This document shows, one piece after another, positions 25,660-34,605 of a stretch of DNA of 64,000 nt; the stretch's first letter is position 1, and the number at the start of each line of letters is the position of its first letter. This DNA is from Haloglomus halophilum. GTDB taxonomy: Archaea; Halobacteriota; Halobacteria; Halobacteriales; Haloarculaceae. The notes beneath the pieces are model-generated. The model was not told the origin of the DNA. It ran no database searches and was given only the letters and a program-made list of their open reading frames with translations. The position numbers and the translations under genes are program-made. The DNA lies in contig NZ_CP101166.1 in the NCBI RefSeq assembly GCF_024298885.1, forward strand, positions 2,789,149 to 2,853,148, written 5' to 3'.

Positions 25660-26814
25660 TTAGAAGCCCTTGCCCTGGAGTTCGCGGGCGATGATGTTCT
25701 TCTGGATCTCGGTGGTGCCCTCGTAGATCTGGGTGATCTTGGCGTCGCGGTAGAAGCGCTCGACGTCGAAGTCGTTGACGTAGCCGGCGCCGCCGTGGAT
25801 CTGGACGGCCTCGTTGGCGACGTCGACGGCCACGCGGGAGGCGTACTCCTTGGCCATCGATGCGAGCGTCGTCAGCTGGCCCTCCTTGTTGTCGACCGAC
25901 CAGGCGGACTTGTAGGTCAGCTGGCGGGCGGCCTCGATGTCCGTGTGCATCTCCGCGAGTTTGTGCTGGATGGCCTGGAACTCGCCGATGGGCTGGCCGA
26001 ACTGCTCGCGCTGCTGGCTGTACTCGAGCGCGCGCTCGGCGGCGCCCTTCGCGATGCCGACGGCCTGCGCGGCGACGCCGGTCCGGGTCTCGTCGAAGAA
26101 CTGCATCTGCTGCAGGAAGCCCATCCCCTCCGTGCCCAGCAGGTTCTCCTCGGGGACACGGACATCGTCGAAGATGAGTTCCGCCGTGTCACTCGCGCGG
26201 ATGCCGAGCTTGCCGTGGATCTTGTCGGCCTGGAAGCCGTCGCGGTCGGCCTCGACGATGATCTGCGAGAAACCGTTGTAGCGGCCCTCGGCGTCGGGGT
26301 CCGTCTTGCACAGCACGACGAAGTAGTCGCCGACGGTCCCGTTCGAGATCCACATCTTGTTGCCGTTGATGACCCACTCGTCGCCGTCCTTCTCGGCGGT
26401 CGTGGAGACGCTCGAAACGTCGGAGCCGGTGTCGGGCTCGGAGATGGCCGCGCCCATGACGGACTCGCCCTCGGCGATGGGCGGGAGGTACTCCTCCTTC
26501 TGCTCCTCGGTACCGAACTCGACGATGGCCTCGCTCCCGAACGCCGACGCGGTCACACAGAACCCGATGCCCGGGTCCGCGGCGAACATCTCCTCGACGA
26601 CGATGGACGTGTCCAGCGTGTCGAGGCCGGCGCCGCCGTACTCGATAGGCAGGCCGCCGCCCAGCAGACCGTTCTCCGCGGCCTTCTCCATCACGTCGTG
26701 GGGGTACTTCTCCTCGACGTCGTACTCGGTCGCGACCGGCTTGATCTCGTTCTCGGCGAACCGACGAACCTCCTTTTTCAGCTGCTCCTGCTCGTCGGAC
26801 AGTTCGAAGTCCAT
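25660..26814 (-). CDS. acyl-CoA dehydrogenase (second of three)
   Basis: A 384-residue acyl-CoA dehydrogenase with the same motif set as the one at 21800-22945: [51 protein letters not shown] and IYEGTTEIQ with the catalytic glutamate. Compared with that paralogue, the N-terminal 125 residues differ at many positions while the rest is nearly identical. This uneven pattern suggests gene conversion after duplication. It starts at 26814, since the seven upstream codons lack family similarity. It is probably a single-gene transcript with a T-run terminator. Confidence 0.93.
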   Translation of the reverse strand: MDFELSDEQEQLKKEVRRFAENEIKPVATEYDVEEKYPHDVMEKAAENGLLGGGLPIEYGGAGLDTLDTSIVVEEMFAADPGIGFCVTASAFGSEAIVEFGTEEQKEEYLPPIAEGESVMGAAISEPDTGSDVSSVSTTAEKDGDEWVINGNKMWISNGTVGDYFVVLCKTDPDAEGRYNGFSQIIVEADRDGFQADKIHGKLGIRASDTAELIFDDVRVPEENLLGTEGMGFLQQMQFFDETRTGVAAQAVGIAKGAAERALEYSQQREQFGQPIGEFQAIQHKLAEMHTDIEAARQLTYKSAWSVDNKEGQLTTLASMAKEYASRVAVDVANEAVQIHGGAGYVNDFDVERFYRDAKITQIYEGTTEIQKNIIARELQGKGF

Positions 26815-26963
26815 ACCCCTGTTGTACAATCCCACGCGTATAAGCCCAACTATTCTAACGGCGTTTATCGGCGGACTAAGAGGTATTAACGGTGTAAAAT
26901 CCGAAACCGTCCAACGCCGGGTTCTTCATTATCGTTACGGGGCGAAACGGAGGGTATGGCGGG

Positions 26964-29225
26964 TTACTGGAAGGTCCGCGAGACCTCGACCTCGTCCTCG
27001 GCGGTCTGCCCGCGCGAGAACCGCTCCTCGATCTGGTCGTAGCGCTCGCGGGTCTCCTCGTCGACGCTGGCGCCGACCTCGTCGAGCGCCTGCTCGAAGT
27101 GGTCCATCGTCACGCGGACGTTCCCGACGCTGGTCGCGGTCTCCTCCGGGGAGACGGAGTTGATGAACTCCCGCGTCGCGGCCATCGACGCCTCGCGGCA
27201 GACCGCCTCGATGTCCGCGCCGACGTAGCCGTCCGTCCGGCGGGCCAGCGAGTCCAGGTCCACGTCGTCGGCGAGCGGCTTGTGCTCGGTGTGGACCGCG
27301 AAGATGGCACGCCGGGCCTCCTCGTCGGGCACCGGGACGTGGACGTGGCGGTCCAGCCGTCCCGGGCGCAGGAGCGCGCTGTCGATGAGGTCCGGGCGGT
27401 TCGTCGTGGCGACGACGACCACGTCCTCCAGTTCCTCCAGCCCGTCCAGCTCGGTCAGGAGCTGGCTCACGACGCGCTCGCCGACGCCCGAGTCACCCAT
27501 CCGCTTGCCACGCTCGCCCGCGATGGAGTCGATCTCGTCGAAGAAGATGACCGTCGGGGCGTTCGAGCGGGCCTTCTCGAACACCTCGCGGACGCCCTTC
27601 TCCGACTCGCCGACGTACTTGTTGAGCAGCTCCGGTCCCTTGATGGAGATGAAGTTGCTCTGGGCCTCGTTGGCCACCGCTTTGGCCATCAGGGTCTTGC
27701 CGGTGCCGGGCGGGCCGTACAGCAGCACACCCTTCGCGGCTTCGAGGTCCATCTGCTCGAACACGTCGGCGTAGTCCAGCGGCCACTGGATGGTCTCGCG
27801 GAGGCGCTCCTTGGTGTCCTCCAGCCCGCCGACCTGGTCCCACGACACGTCGGGGACCTCGACGAACACCTCGCGCATCGCCGAGGGCTGGATGCCCTTC
27901 AGGGCCTCCTTGAAGTCACGCTCGGTGACCTCCAGCGAGTCGAGCACGTCCGCGTCGATCTCGTCCTGTTCCAGGTCGAGCTGCGGGCGCACCCGCCGGA
28001 GCGCGTTCATCGCGCTCTCCTTCGCCAGCGACGCCAGGTCCGCGCCCACGAACCCGTGCGTGCTCTCGGCGTACTTGTCGAGGTCGATGCCCTCCACCAG
28101 CGGCATCCCGCGGGTGTGGACCTGCAGGACCTCCTTGCGGCCCGCCTTGTCCGGGACGCCGATCTCGATCTCGCGGTCGAACCGGCCGCCACGCCGCAGC
28201 GCCGGGTCCAGCGAGTCCAGCCGGTTGGTCGCACCGATGACGGTGACCTGTCCGCGCTCCTCCAGCCCGTCCATCAGGCTGAGGAGCTGGGCGACGACGC
28301 GGCGCTCCACGTCACCGGAGGTCTCGCCGCGCTTGGGCGCGATGGAGTCGATCTCGTCGATGAAGACGATGGCCGGGGCGTTCTCCGTGGCCTCCTCGAA
28401 GATCTCGCGGAGCTGCTCCTCGGACTCCCCGTAGTACTTCGACATGATCTCGGGGCCCGAGATGTCGGTGAAGTACGCGTCGATCTCGTTGGCCACCGCT
28501 TTGGCCATCAGGGTCTTGCCGGTGCCCGGGGGACCGTGCAGGAGCACGCCCTTGGGGGGCTCGATGCCGAGCTGCTGGAACAGCTCCGGGTGGCGCATCG
28601 GCAGCTCCACCATCTCGCGGACCTGCTCGAGCTCGTCGTCGAGCCCGCCGATGTCCTCGTAGGTGACGTTCGGGGTATCCGTGTCGCCGGTGGTCTGCCC
28701 GGAGATCTGCTCGGCGGGCTTCTCGCTCACCTCGATCTCGGTCGAGTCCGTGACGACGACGGTCCCCTCCGGGTCCGTGTCGGCCACCTTCAGCGGGATC
28801 TTCTGCCCGCTCATCGAGGAGAGCGGGCCCAGCCCGAGCGAGAAGGGCACCTGCTGGCCCTTCGTGACGGCCTGCCCGCTCAGCTTGTCGCGGATGTGCG
28901 GGCCGACGTTACCGCGGATGCGGAGGTTCTGGGGCAGTGCGACCGTGATGCTGGTCGCCGGCTTCACCTCTGCCGGCTCCACCTCGACCCGGTCGTCGAT
29001 GCCGACATCGGCCTCCTGCCGGAGGCGGCCGTCGACCCGGATGATGCCGTTCCCCTCGTCCTCGGGGTAGCCGGGCCAGACACGCGCCACGGCGCGGCCC
29101 TCGCTGCCCTCGATGAGGATGTAGTCGCCGTTCTCCAGTTCCATCTCCCGCATCGCCGCGCGGTCGACGGCCGCGAGGCCGCGTCCCGCGTCCTTCTGTT
29201 TGAGTGGTTTGACCGTGAGTTTCAT
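26964..29225 (-). CDS. cdc48: Cdc48/VAT-type AAA+ ATPase
   Basis: A 753-residue hexameric unfoldase. The N-domain (about residues 1-180) has the double-psi barrel start [19 protein letters not shown]1 has Walker A GPPGTGKT at 231-238 and Walker B IVFIDE at 286-291. D2 has Walker A GPPGTGKT at 504-511 and Walker B VIFFDE at 559-564. Both second-region-of-homology arginine segments ([25 protein letters not shown]) are intact. It extracts and unfolds proteins, often for the archaeal proteasome. Its start overlaps the small Hsp20-like gene by four bases (ATGA), so the two form an operon. The C-terminal tail ends in TFQ rather than the HbYX motif. Confidence 0.95.
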   Translation of the reverse strand: MKLTVKPLKQKDAGRGLAAVDRAAMREMELENGDYILIEGSEGRAVARVWPGYPEDEGNGIIRVDGRLRQEADVGIDDRVEVEPAEVKPATSITVALPQNLRIRGNVGPHIRDKLSGQAVTKGQQVPFSLGLGPLSSMSGQKIPLKVADTDPEGTVVVTDSTEIEVSEKPAEQISGQTTGDTDTPNVTYEDIGGLDDELEQVREMVELPMRHPELFQQLGIEPPKGVLLHGPPGTGKTLMAKAVANEIDAYFTDISGPEIMSKYYGESEEQLREIFEEATENAPAIVFIDEIDSIAPKRGETSGDVERRVVAQLLSLMDGLEERGQVTVIGATNRLDSLDPALRRGGRFDREIEIGVPDKAGRKEVLQVHTRGMPLVEGIDLDKYAESTHGFVGADLASLAKESAMNALRRVRPQLDLEQDEIDADVLDSLEVTERDFKEALKGIQPSAMREVFVEVPDVSWDQVGGLEDTKERLRETIQWPLDYADVFEQMDLEAAKGVLLYGPPGTGKTLMAKAVANEAQSNFISIKGPELLNKYVGESEKGVREVFEKARSNAPTVIFFDEIDSIAGERGKRMGDSGVGERVVSQLLTELDGLEELEDVVVVATTNRPDLIDSALLRPGRLDRHVHVPVPDEEARRAIFAVHTEHKPLADDVDLDSLARRTDGYVGADIEAVCREASMAATREFINSVSPEETATSVGNVRVTMDHFEQALDEVGASVDEETRERYDQIEERFSRGQTAEDEVEVSRTFQ

Positions 29226-29542
29226 CGTTCGTCCTCCGTGTCCTCGTCCGCCTCGCTTCCGCCGTCCCGTACGTCGATATCGGTCGTTTCGCCGCCTCCG
29301 GCGGCCGAACCGTTCATCTCGACGGTGACGACGCCGTTGTTGATAGTCGCTTTGGCGGGCCGTCCCTCGGGGAGGTCCATCTCGAACTGCTCGTCGTCGA
29401 CGACGACCATCAGGGTCCCGTCGACCACGTCCACGGCGCCGGCTGCCCCGGCACCGAGGTCGAACGCCAGCACGTCGCCGTCGGCGTACTGGTACTGCCG
29501 CGCGACGACGTCGCGCTCTGCGAACCGCTGGGTCTCTGCCAT
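29222..29542 (-). CDS. small Hsp20-like/DUF7127 protein in operon with cdc48
   Basis: A 106-residue acidic protein: N-terminus [19 protein letters not shown], a beta-rich core ([20 protein letters not shown], then [21 protein letters not shown]) that reads like a reduced alpha-crystallin domain, and a long acidic tail ([10 protein letters not shown]). The core ends NNGVVTVEM, similar to the GVLTV element of small heat shock proteins. It overlaps cdc48 by four bases and is the first gene of the operon. I infer an accessory role in substrate handling for Cdc48. The DUF7127 name is from memory. Confidence 0.75.
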   Translation of the reverse strand: MAETQRFAERDVVARQYQYADGDVLAFDLGAGAAGAVDVVDGTLMVVVDDEQFEMDLPEGRPAKATINNGVVTVEMNGSAAGGGETTDIDVRDGGSEADEDTEDER

Positions 29543-29573
29543 ACTAACTCAGAGTTAGTCATTCTAGTATATG
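29543..29573 (-). promoter_or_regulatory. TATA box and inverted repeat of the Hsp20-like/cdc48 operon
   Basis: The plus-strand word AGTATATGAA around 29566-29575 gives a TATA element about 27 bases upstream of the ATG at 29542. A perfect inverted repeat, ACTAACT-CAG-AGTTAGT (29543-29559), directly abuts the start codon, so on a leaderless mRNA it would cover the transcription start. Confidence 0.65.
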
Positions 29574-29688
29574 AATCTTTCTCTGATGGTGGTCGGAACG
29601 GGTGTCGGTTTCGGACGAAGAGGTGAATTGCGGTTCACACGAGCACCCGGCACGCTGGCTTCATACAGTCGCCGGCCGCAGGGGTGGT

Positions 29689-30474
29689 ATGGACCACGTC
29701 ACACACGACGGTCGCACGACGGCCTACCGGGACGCCCCCGCCGACACCGACGCTCCGGCACCGACGGTGCTGTACGTCCACGGGAGCGGCGGGACCCACT
29801 CGCTCTGGGCCAACCAGTACGGTCGGCCCGACCACGACGCGGTCGCGCTGGACCTGAGCGGCCACGGCGAGAGCGAGGATGTCGACCTCGGTCCCGAGGC
29901 GGGCCTCGATGTGATGACCGCGTACGCCGAGGATACGGTCGCCGTGGCCCGTGAGACCGACGCGACGGTCCTCTGTGGGAACTCCCTCGGCGGCGCGGTC
30001 GCCCTGACGGTCGCGCTGGAGTCCGACCTCGACCTCGATGGCCTCGTCCTCGTCGGGACGGGCGCGAAGCTGGGTGTCGCCGACGAACTGCTCGATGCGC
30101 TCGCGAACGACTACGATGCGGCCGTCGAGACGCTCCTGGGCGAGGACATGCTGTATCACGCGATGGACGACGAGCGCCGGGTCGAGGCCCGGGAGATGTT
30201 CCGCGCGGTGGGCCAGCGCGCCACCGAGCGTGACTTCCGCTCGTGTGACGCGTTCGACGTGCGCGACCGCCTCGGCGAGATCGACGTGCCGGCGCTCGTC
30301 TGCAACGGCGAGCACGACAGCCTCACCCCACCGGCCTTCCACGAGTACCTCGCGGAACACCTGCCCGACGCCCGACACGTGGAACTCGCCGACGCCGCGC
30401 ATATGCCGTACCTCGAGCGTCCGGCCGCCTTCGACGCCGCCGTCGATGAGTTCCTCGACGAGCTGGCCGCCTGA
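29689..30474 (+). CDS. alpha/beta hydrolase
   Basis: A 261-residue alpha/beta hydrolase. The oxyanion segment YVHGSGGTHSLW (about residues 28-39), nucleophile elbow GNSLGG (serine at about 94), acid NGEHDSLTPP and histidine in DAAHMPYLERP complete the catalytic triad. Substrate is not identifiable, since members include esterases, haloperoxidase-like enzymes and C-C hydrolases. The start at 29689 gives the normal N-terminus. The frame is open 29 codons further upstream but without family similarity. The gene ends directly in an 8-base tandem repeat that separates it from the lipid kinase. Confidence 0.87.
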   Translation: MDHVTHDGRTTAYRDAPADTDAPAPTVLYVHGSGGTHSLWANQYGRPDHDAVALDLSGHGESEDVDLGPEAGLDVMTAYAEDTVAVARETDATVLCGNSLGGAVALTVALESDLDLDGLVLVGTGAKLGVADELLDALANDYDAAVETLLGEDMLYHAMDDERRVEAREMFRAVGQRATERDFRSCDAFDVRDRLGEIDVPALVCNGEHDSLTPPAFHEYLAEHLPDARHVELADAAHMPYLERPAAFDAAVDEFLDELAA

Positions 30475-30518
30475 CCGCCTGACCGTCTGACCGCCTGACC
30501 GTCTGACCGCCTGACCGC
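30471..30518. repeat. six tandem copies of an 8-base unit
   Basis: The unit CTGACCGC or CTGACCGT is repeated six times without interruption, beginning at the stop codon of the hydrolase gene. Because the period is 8, TGA appears in all three plus-strand frames. Confidence 0.95.
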
Positions 30519-30569
30519 GCCGCTTCGGGCGCCGATGACTACTTCCGCCCGGCCACCGACCCGCAGGAC

Positions 30570-31517
30570 ATGCAGGGCGCCAGCAGGGTCCTCGTCCGCA
30601 ACCCGAACAGCGGGGACGGACGCGCGACGAAGCGGGCGAAGCGCCTCGCCACAGAGCGCGGCTACGATGTCCGCGACAGCGAGGGCGGGGACCACACCGT
30701 CGAGCTGGCCGAGCGCGCGGCCCGTGACGGCGCCGACCTTCTCGCGGCCTGTGGCGGCGACGGCACGCTCAACAAGGTCGTCCGTGGCGCGCTCGCCGCG
30801 GGCGGTGGCACCAGCGTTCCCGAGGGACTCACGCTCGGTGTCGTCCCCGCGGGCACGGGCAACGACTTCGCGGACAACGTCGGCGTCCGGAACGTCGAGC
30901 ACGCGCTCTCGGTGCTGGACCCGGACGACCCCGCGGGCGAGACGCGCGACCTCGACCTCGGTCTCGCGGGTGACCGCCCGTTCGTCAACAGCTGCGTGGG
31001 CGGGCTGACGGCCGACGCCAGCGCCCGGACCACCCGCGAGTCGAAGCGGCGACTCGGCGTGCTGGCGTACGTCCTCAACACGCTCCGGGAGTACCAGGAG
31101 TTCGAGCCGATGTCGGTCACGCTCCGCGGCGGCGACGGCGAGGACGCGCCGGTCTGGAGCGGCGACGCGCTGGTCGTCCTCGTCGGGAACGGGCGGCGGT
31201 TCCCCGGCGAGCGGATGCGGCAGGCCAACATGGAGGACGGCCTGCTCAACGTGGTCGTCGTCGAGCGCGCCCCCGCTATCGACTACGTCGCGTCGGGGGC
31301 CGCCAACCGGTTGCTGAAGCGCGAAGCATCGTATCTCACCCGGCTGCGGGTCCCGTACCTCTCGGTCGAGTGCCATCGACCCGTCGGGTTCAGTCTCGAC
31401 GGCGAGATGGTCGAACTCGACCACCTCCGCGCGCGGAGCCTCCCCGGCGTCATGCCGTTCCGCGTCGGTGACGGGTACGACCCGGCTCCCGAGGAGTGGA
31501 GCCGGCGGCTCCGGTGA
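30570..31517 (+). CDS. diacylglycerol/lipid kinase family protein (YegS/BmrU-like)
   Basis: A 315-residue lipid kinase. The N-terminal NPNSGDG, the nucleotide-binding CGGDGTLNKVVRGAL (about residues 65-79) and the VVPAGTGNDFADNVG motif (about 92-106) are diagnostic of the DAGK catalytic domain. The C-terminal half is the beta-sandwich domain ending SLDGEMVELD. The enzyme probably phosphorylates a membrane lipid or polyprenol-type alcohol; the acceptor is unknown. It is followed with an overlap or near overlap by the PHP-domain gene, so the two are likely co-transcribed. Confidence 0.9.
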   Translation: MQGASRVLVRNPNSGDGRATKRAKRLATERGYDVRDSEGGDHTVELAERAARDGADLLAACGGDGTLNKVVRGALAAGGGTSVPEGLTLGVVPAGTGNDFADNVGVRNVEHALSVLDPDDPAGETRDLDLGLAGDRPFVNSCVGGLTADASARTTRESKRRLGVLAYVLNTLREYQEFEPMSVTLRGGDGEDAPVWSGDALVVLVGNGRRFPGERMRQANMEDGLLNVVVVERAPAIDYVASGAANRLLKREASYLTRLRVPYLSVECHRPVGFSLDGEMVELDHLRARSLPGVMPFRVGDGYDPAPEEWSRRLR

Positions 31518-31519
31518 CG

Positions 31520-32179
31520 ATGCTGGACTGCGACCTTCACACCCACAGCCGGTTCTTCCACCGACCGCCTGAACGGCTGGCACGGTACGACCCCGGTGGC
31601 GCGTGGCTGAACGAGCGCGTCGCGCGCCGCCGCGGGCTCGACGGCCTCTGCGTCACGAACCACGACTACTTCCGGCCGGACACGCTCGACGCCCCCGGCG
31701 GGGGCTTCCGCCTCCCGGGCATCGAGATCTCCTCGACGGCGGGGCACGTCCTCGTGGTCGGGCCCGACCCGCCGGAACGGACGGTGCCCGGCGACCTGAC
31801 GCCGGCGGAGGCCGTCGGCCTCGCGCACGACCACGACTGCGCCGCCATCATGGCCCATCCGTTCCGGAACGGCTCGCTCCCGAAGAGCGACGCCCCGTTC
31901 GACGCCGTCGAACTCAACGGGAAGCACCCGGAGTTCCGGGCCCGGGTCGAGCGGCTCGCTCGCCGCCGCGACCTCCCCATCGTGGCGGGGAGCGACGCGC
32001 ACTTCCCGTTCGAGGTCGGGCGCGCGTCGACCCGGCTCGACGTGGACGAACTCACCCCCGGATCGGTCGTGGCGGCCATCCGCGACGGGCGCGTCGAGCC
32101 GGTCGTCCGACAGGGCCGGGTAGAGCGATTGCTCGGGCCTCTGTACCACCGGATCCATCGGCAGAAGGGACACCTGTAG
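31520..32179 (+). CDS. PHP-domain metal-dependent phosphoesterase
   Basis: A 219-residue PHP domain protein starting MLDCDLHTHSR, with the first metal-binding motif HTHSR, then GLDGLCVTNHDY, IMAHPFRNGS and AGSDAHFPFEVG, matching the spaced His/Asp metal ligands of the family. Stand-alone PHP proteins hydrolyse nucleoside or other phosphates. GTG at 31514 is an alternative start that would overlap the lipid kinase stop by four bases. Co-transcription with the kinase is likely either way. Confidence 0.88.
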   Translation: MLDCDLHTHSRFFHRPPERLARYDPGGAWLNERVARRRGLDGLCVTNHDYFRPDTLDAPGGGFRLPGIEISSTAGHVLVVGPDPPERTVPGDLTPAEAVGLAHDHDCAAIMAHPFRNGSLPKSDAPFDAVELNGKHPEFRARVERLARRRDLPIVAGSDAHFPFEVGRASTRLDVDELTPGSVVAAIRDGRVEPVVRQGRVERLLGPLYHRIHRQKGHL

Positions 32180-32286
32180 CTATCGGACCGCTAGCACCAT
32201 AGACTGATTACGGACTGTGATGTGAGTTCTCGTAACAGGGGGCGAATGGATGTTACTCGACCGACCCACGAGCGGGGTGACGAGCC

Positions 32287-32961
32287 GTGGATAACATGGA
32301 GACCGACCCGCGGTGCCCGGAATGTGGCGAGCCCATCGGTGCGACCGCCACCTACTGCATGCACTGCTCGGCCGACCTGACCGAGGAGCAGGCCGAAGCC
32401 GATACCGACGGCGACGGGACCTGGGACAAGACCGAGGCGCCGTCGGTGGGGGATGTCGTCTCCGACGCTGTCGGCGGTACAGACACGGGGGCTTCGGCCG
32501 GCGCGTCCGACGGCCAGCTCCTCGACCCCGATGGCCTCGTGGACAACGCGCTCACCATCCTCGTCGGTATCGTGGGTGGGGCCATCGCGGGCCTCGTCGG
32601 GACCATCGTCCTCGGCGTCGTGACCAACAGCGGCTACGGGGTCCTGTTCGGCATCGTCGCCTGGCTGGTGACGACCGCCTACCTCGTCCGGCAGCGGACG
32701 GTCCAGGGAGCGGTGTCGAAGAGCGGCTACGCCATCGCGCTCGTCCTGCTGCTGGTGCCGCTCATCGCACTCAGCCCGTTCGTGAACATCGATGGTGGGC
32801 TCTCGGAGCGCGGCGGGCTGTTCGTCGTCCTGCTGGTGTCGGTCGGTATCCCCGCGGCCATCGCGGCCGCGGTCGGCTGGGTCGCCGGGCGGTTCGTCCC
32901 GGACGAGCCGGGCGACGGCGCGACGCCGGCCGAGGGTGAGGCCGAAACGCCGACTCAGTAG
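32287..32961 (+). CDS. zinc-ribbon membrane protein, unknown function
   Basis: A 224-residue protein with an N-terminal zinc ribbon (CPECGEPI and CMHCSADL, about residues 10-32), an acidic low-complexity linker to about residue 78, and four hydrophobic segments in the rest, followed by a short polar tail. The start codon is probably GTG at 32287, and ATG at 32296 is an alternative. It converges on panB with a seven-base overlap of the 3' ends. The architecture, ribbon plus small membrane domain, is common in haloarchaea but uncharacterised. Confidence 0.75.
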   Translation: MDNMETDPRCPECGEPIGATATYCMHCSADLTEEQAEADTDGDGTWDKTEAPSVGDVVSDAVGGTDTGASAGASDGQLLDPDGLVDNALTILVGIVGGAIAGLVGTIVLGVVTNSGYGVLFGIVAWLVTTAYLVRQRTVQGAVSKSGYAIALVLLLVPLIALSPFVNIDGGLSERGGLFVVLLVSVGIPAAIAAAVGWVAGRFVPDEPGDGATPAEGEAETPTQ

Positions 32962-33767
32962 AGGTCGTCCGTGTCCAGGTCCTCGGCGACGTGGCTGTGC
33001 TCTTCGGCCGGGAACTCGCCTCCCTCGACCTCGTCGACGTAGCCCTCGATGGCGCGCTCCATCTCGCCGCGGACGTCGCCGAACTTCTTCGAGAACGGCG
33101 CGACGCCCTCGGTGAGGCCGATGACCTCGTCGACGGTGAGAACCTGTCCGTCGCAGTCCGGGCCCGCGCCGATGCCGATGGTCGGGATGTCGAGCGCCTC
33201 GGTGACGGCGGCAGCGGCGTTCGCGGGGACGTGTTCGAGGACGAGCGAGAACGCGCCGGCCTCCTCGTGGGCCTTCGCGAGGTCGAGCATCTCCGTCGCG
33301 GCCTCGTCGTCGGTGGCCTGCCGGAAGAGCCCGGTCTCGTTCTCGCGCTGTGGAGTCAGCCCGAGGTGGGCCTGCACGGGGATGCCCAGGTCGGTCAGGC
33401 GGTCGGTCAGGTCGACGGTGTGTTTCCCGCACTCCAGTTTGACGGCGTCGGCGCCGGCCTCCTTGACCATCCGGCCGCAGTTCTCGATGGAGTCGGCCAT
33501 GTCGACGCCGAACGAGAGGAACGGCATGTCCGCGATGACGAACGCGTCGTCGGTCGCGCGTGCGACCGCGGCCGTGAGACTGGCTATCTCGTCGGCCGTG
33601 ACGGGGAGGGTCGAGTCGTGGCCCAGCCGGAGGTTGCCCACCGAGTCGCCCACGAGGATCATGTCGACGCCCGCCGCGTCGACCACCTCGGCTGTGGGCG
33701 CGTCGTAGGCCGTCAGCATCGTGATGGGCTCTGTGCCGGCCTTCGCGCGGATGTCCTTCGCTCGCAT
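32955..33767 (-). CDS. panB: 3-methyl-2-oxobutanoate hydroxymethyltransferase
   Basis: A 270-residue ketopantoate hydroxymethyltransferase, first committed step toward pantothenate and coenzyme A. Conserved blocks are MLTAYDAPTAEVVDAAGVD, VGDSVGNLRLGHDSTLPVT, ADMPFLSFG, VKLECG, IPVQAHLGLTPQ and TIGIGAGPDCDGQVLTVDE. Metal-binding Asp and Glu residues sit in the VGDS, ADMP and LE elements. A long upstream open frame continues into the repeat-rich intergenic block, but the family N-terminus MRAKDIRAKAG fixes the start at 33767. It appears to be transcribed alone. Confidence 0.95.
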   Translation of the reverse strand: MRAKDIRAKAGTEPITMLTAYDAPTAEVVDAAGVDMILVGDSVGNLRLGHDSTLPVTADEIASLTAAVARATDDAFVIADMPFLSFGVDMADSIENCGRMVKEAGADAVKLECGKHTVDLTDRLTDLGIPVQAHLGLTPQRENETGLFRQATDDEAATEMLDLAKAHEEAGAFSLVLEHVPANAAAAVTEALDIPTIGIGAGPDCDGQVLTVDEVIGLTEGVAPFSKKFGDVRGEMERAIEGYVDEVEGGEFPAEEHSHVAEDLDTDDLY

Positions 33768-33965
33768 GTGTTGTCCCGATTCTGTCGGCGCCGCGAAAAG
33801 CGTGGCCCCTCTCGCTCGAAGCCGTCTCTTGTGGGGTCGTCTCTGGCGTTCTTTGCCGGTTGGTCGGTGTGTGCGACGGGTCCGCCTCCTCTCTCGAGTG
33901 CCTGATGTGTGCGACGGGTCCGCCGTTCCATACAACCTGTAGGAAGCCCCGGCGGGCTCGACTTC

Positions 33966-34089
33966 CGTCAGAGCAAGCTCTGACGACTTCTCGCTCGCTT
34001 CGCTCGCGAGAATGTCCGGGCCTCGCTGTCGTTCGAACGGCGGCGAAGCCGCCGTTCGTGATGACGAGAGACGCCAGAGGCGTCTCTCG
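33966..34089. repeat. chain of short perfect hairpins
   Basis: Consecutive inverted repeats are found at 33966-33985 (9-bp arms around AA), 33988-34012 (7-bp outer arms around a GC-rich loop), 34034-34058 (11-bp arms, GAA loop) and 34065-34089 (11-bp arms, AGA loop). The stems are perfect but unrelated in sequence, as in the array at 3556-3676. Confidence 0.7.
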
Positions 34090-34098
34090 AACCACGCT

Positions 34099-34272
34099 CC
34101 TCGGTCGCTCACTTCGTTCGCTCCCTGCGGTGCTTGCGTCGTCCGGGACGGGTCGAGCCCGCCGCCCCTTCCATTCCCCCCGAACGTGGTGTGTGACACG
34201 GGCGGGGCGCTCCTGCCCTTCCCCGGGTCGCGCGGGCTCACCCGCAAGGGGTTCGCCACGCGCTCCCGGCCC
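34099..34272 (+). repeat. dispersed repeat, copy C
   Basis: Homologous over 174 bases to the reverse complement of 6346-6519, with block identities of 41/43, 24/26 and 18/18 and nearly equal gaps between blocks. It also shares CCTGCGGTGCTTGC and TCCGGGACGGGTCGAGC with copy A near 6.03 kb. Confidence 0.7.
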
Positions 34273-34458
34273 GAGAGCGGTTGCTCGGCCGGCCGGTTCC
34301 GTGAACAGGAAGCGCGCGAGCGCCACCCGCGCCGAACCGCGAACGGAGTGAGCGTGTTCGGCAGCCATCGGCGCTCGCGCGGGGAGGAGTGGGGAAACTA
34401 GCACTCCGCTGGAACCGCCACCGCATACGCTCGGTGCAACAGGCAACAGGGCGGGACT

Positions 34459-34605
34459 GAAAGGGGCCACTCGCTCGACCCAGCCCCGGCGACGTAAGCA
34501 CCGCAACGCGTGCCCGGAACGGCGGCCGACCGAAGGGAGGCCGCCGCACGCCCGGACCGTGAGGAGCGCAACGAGCCGCGGCTGGTCGAGCGAGTGGGGG
34601 CTTTC
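34459..34605 (-). repeat. dispersed repeat, copy D, with a long nested inverted repeat
   Basis: Outer arms 34459-34485 and 34580-34605 are near-perfect inverted repeats. Inside, GCGTGC/GCACGC (34508-34513 with 34546-34551) and GGCGGCC/GGCCGCC (34521-34527 with 34539-34545) stack into an inner hairpin. Words GTAAGCACCG and GCGCAACGAGCCGCG match copy B. It could fold as a structured RNA. Confidence 0.6.

Noticed and set aside
32191-34506. A 771-codon minus-strand frame through panB and the repeat region
   Set aside because: It is out of frame with panB and consists mainly of Arg/Gly-rich sequence typical of a shadow frame.
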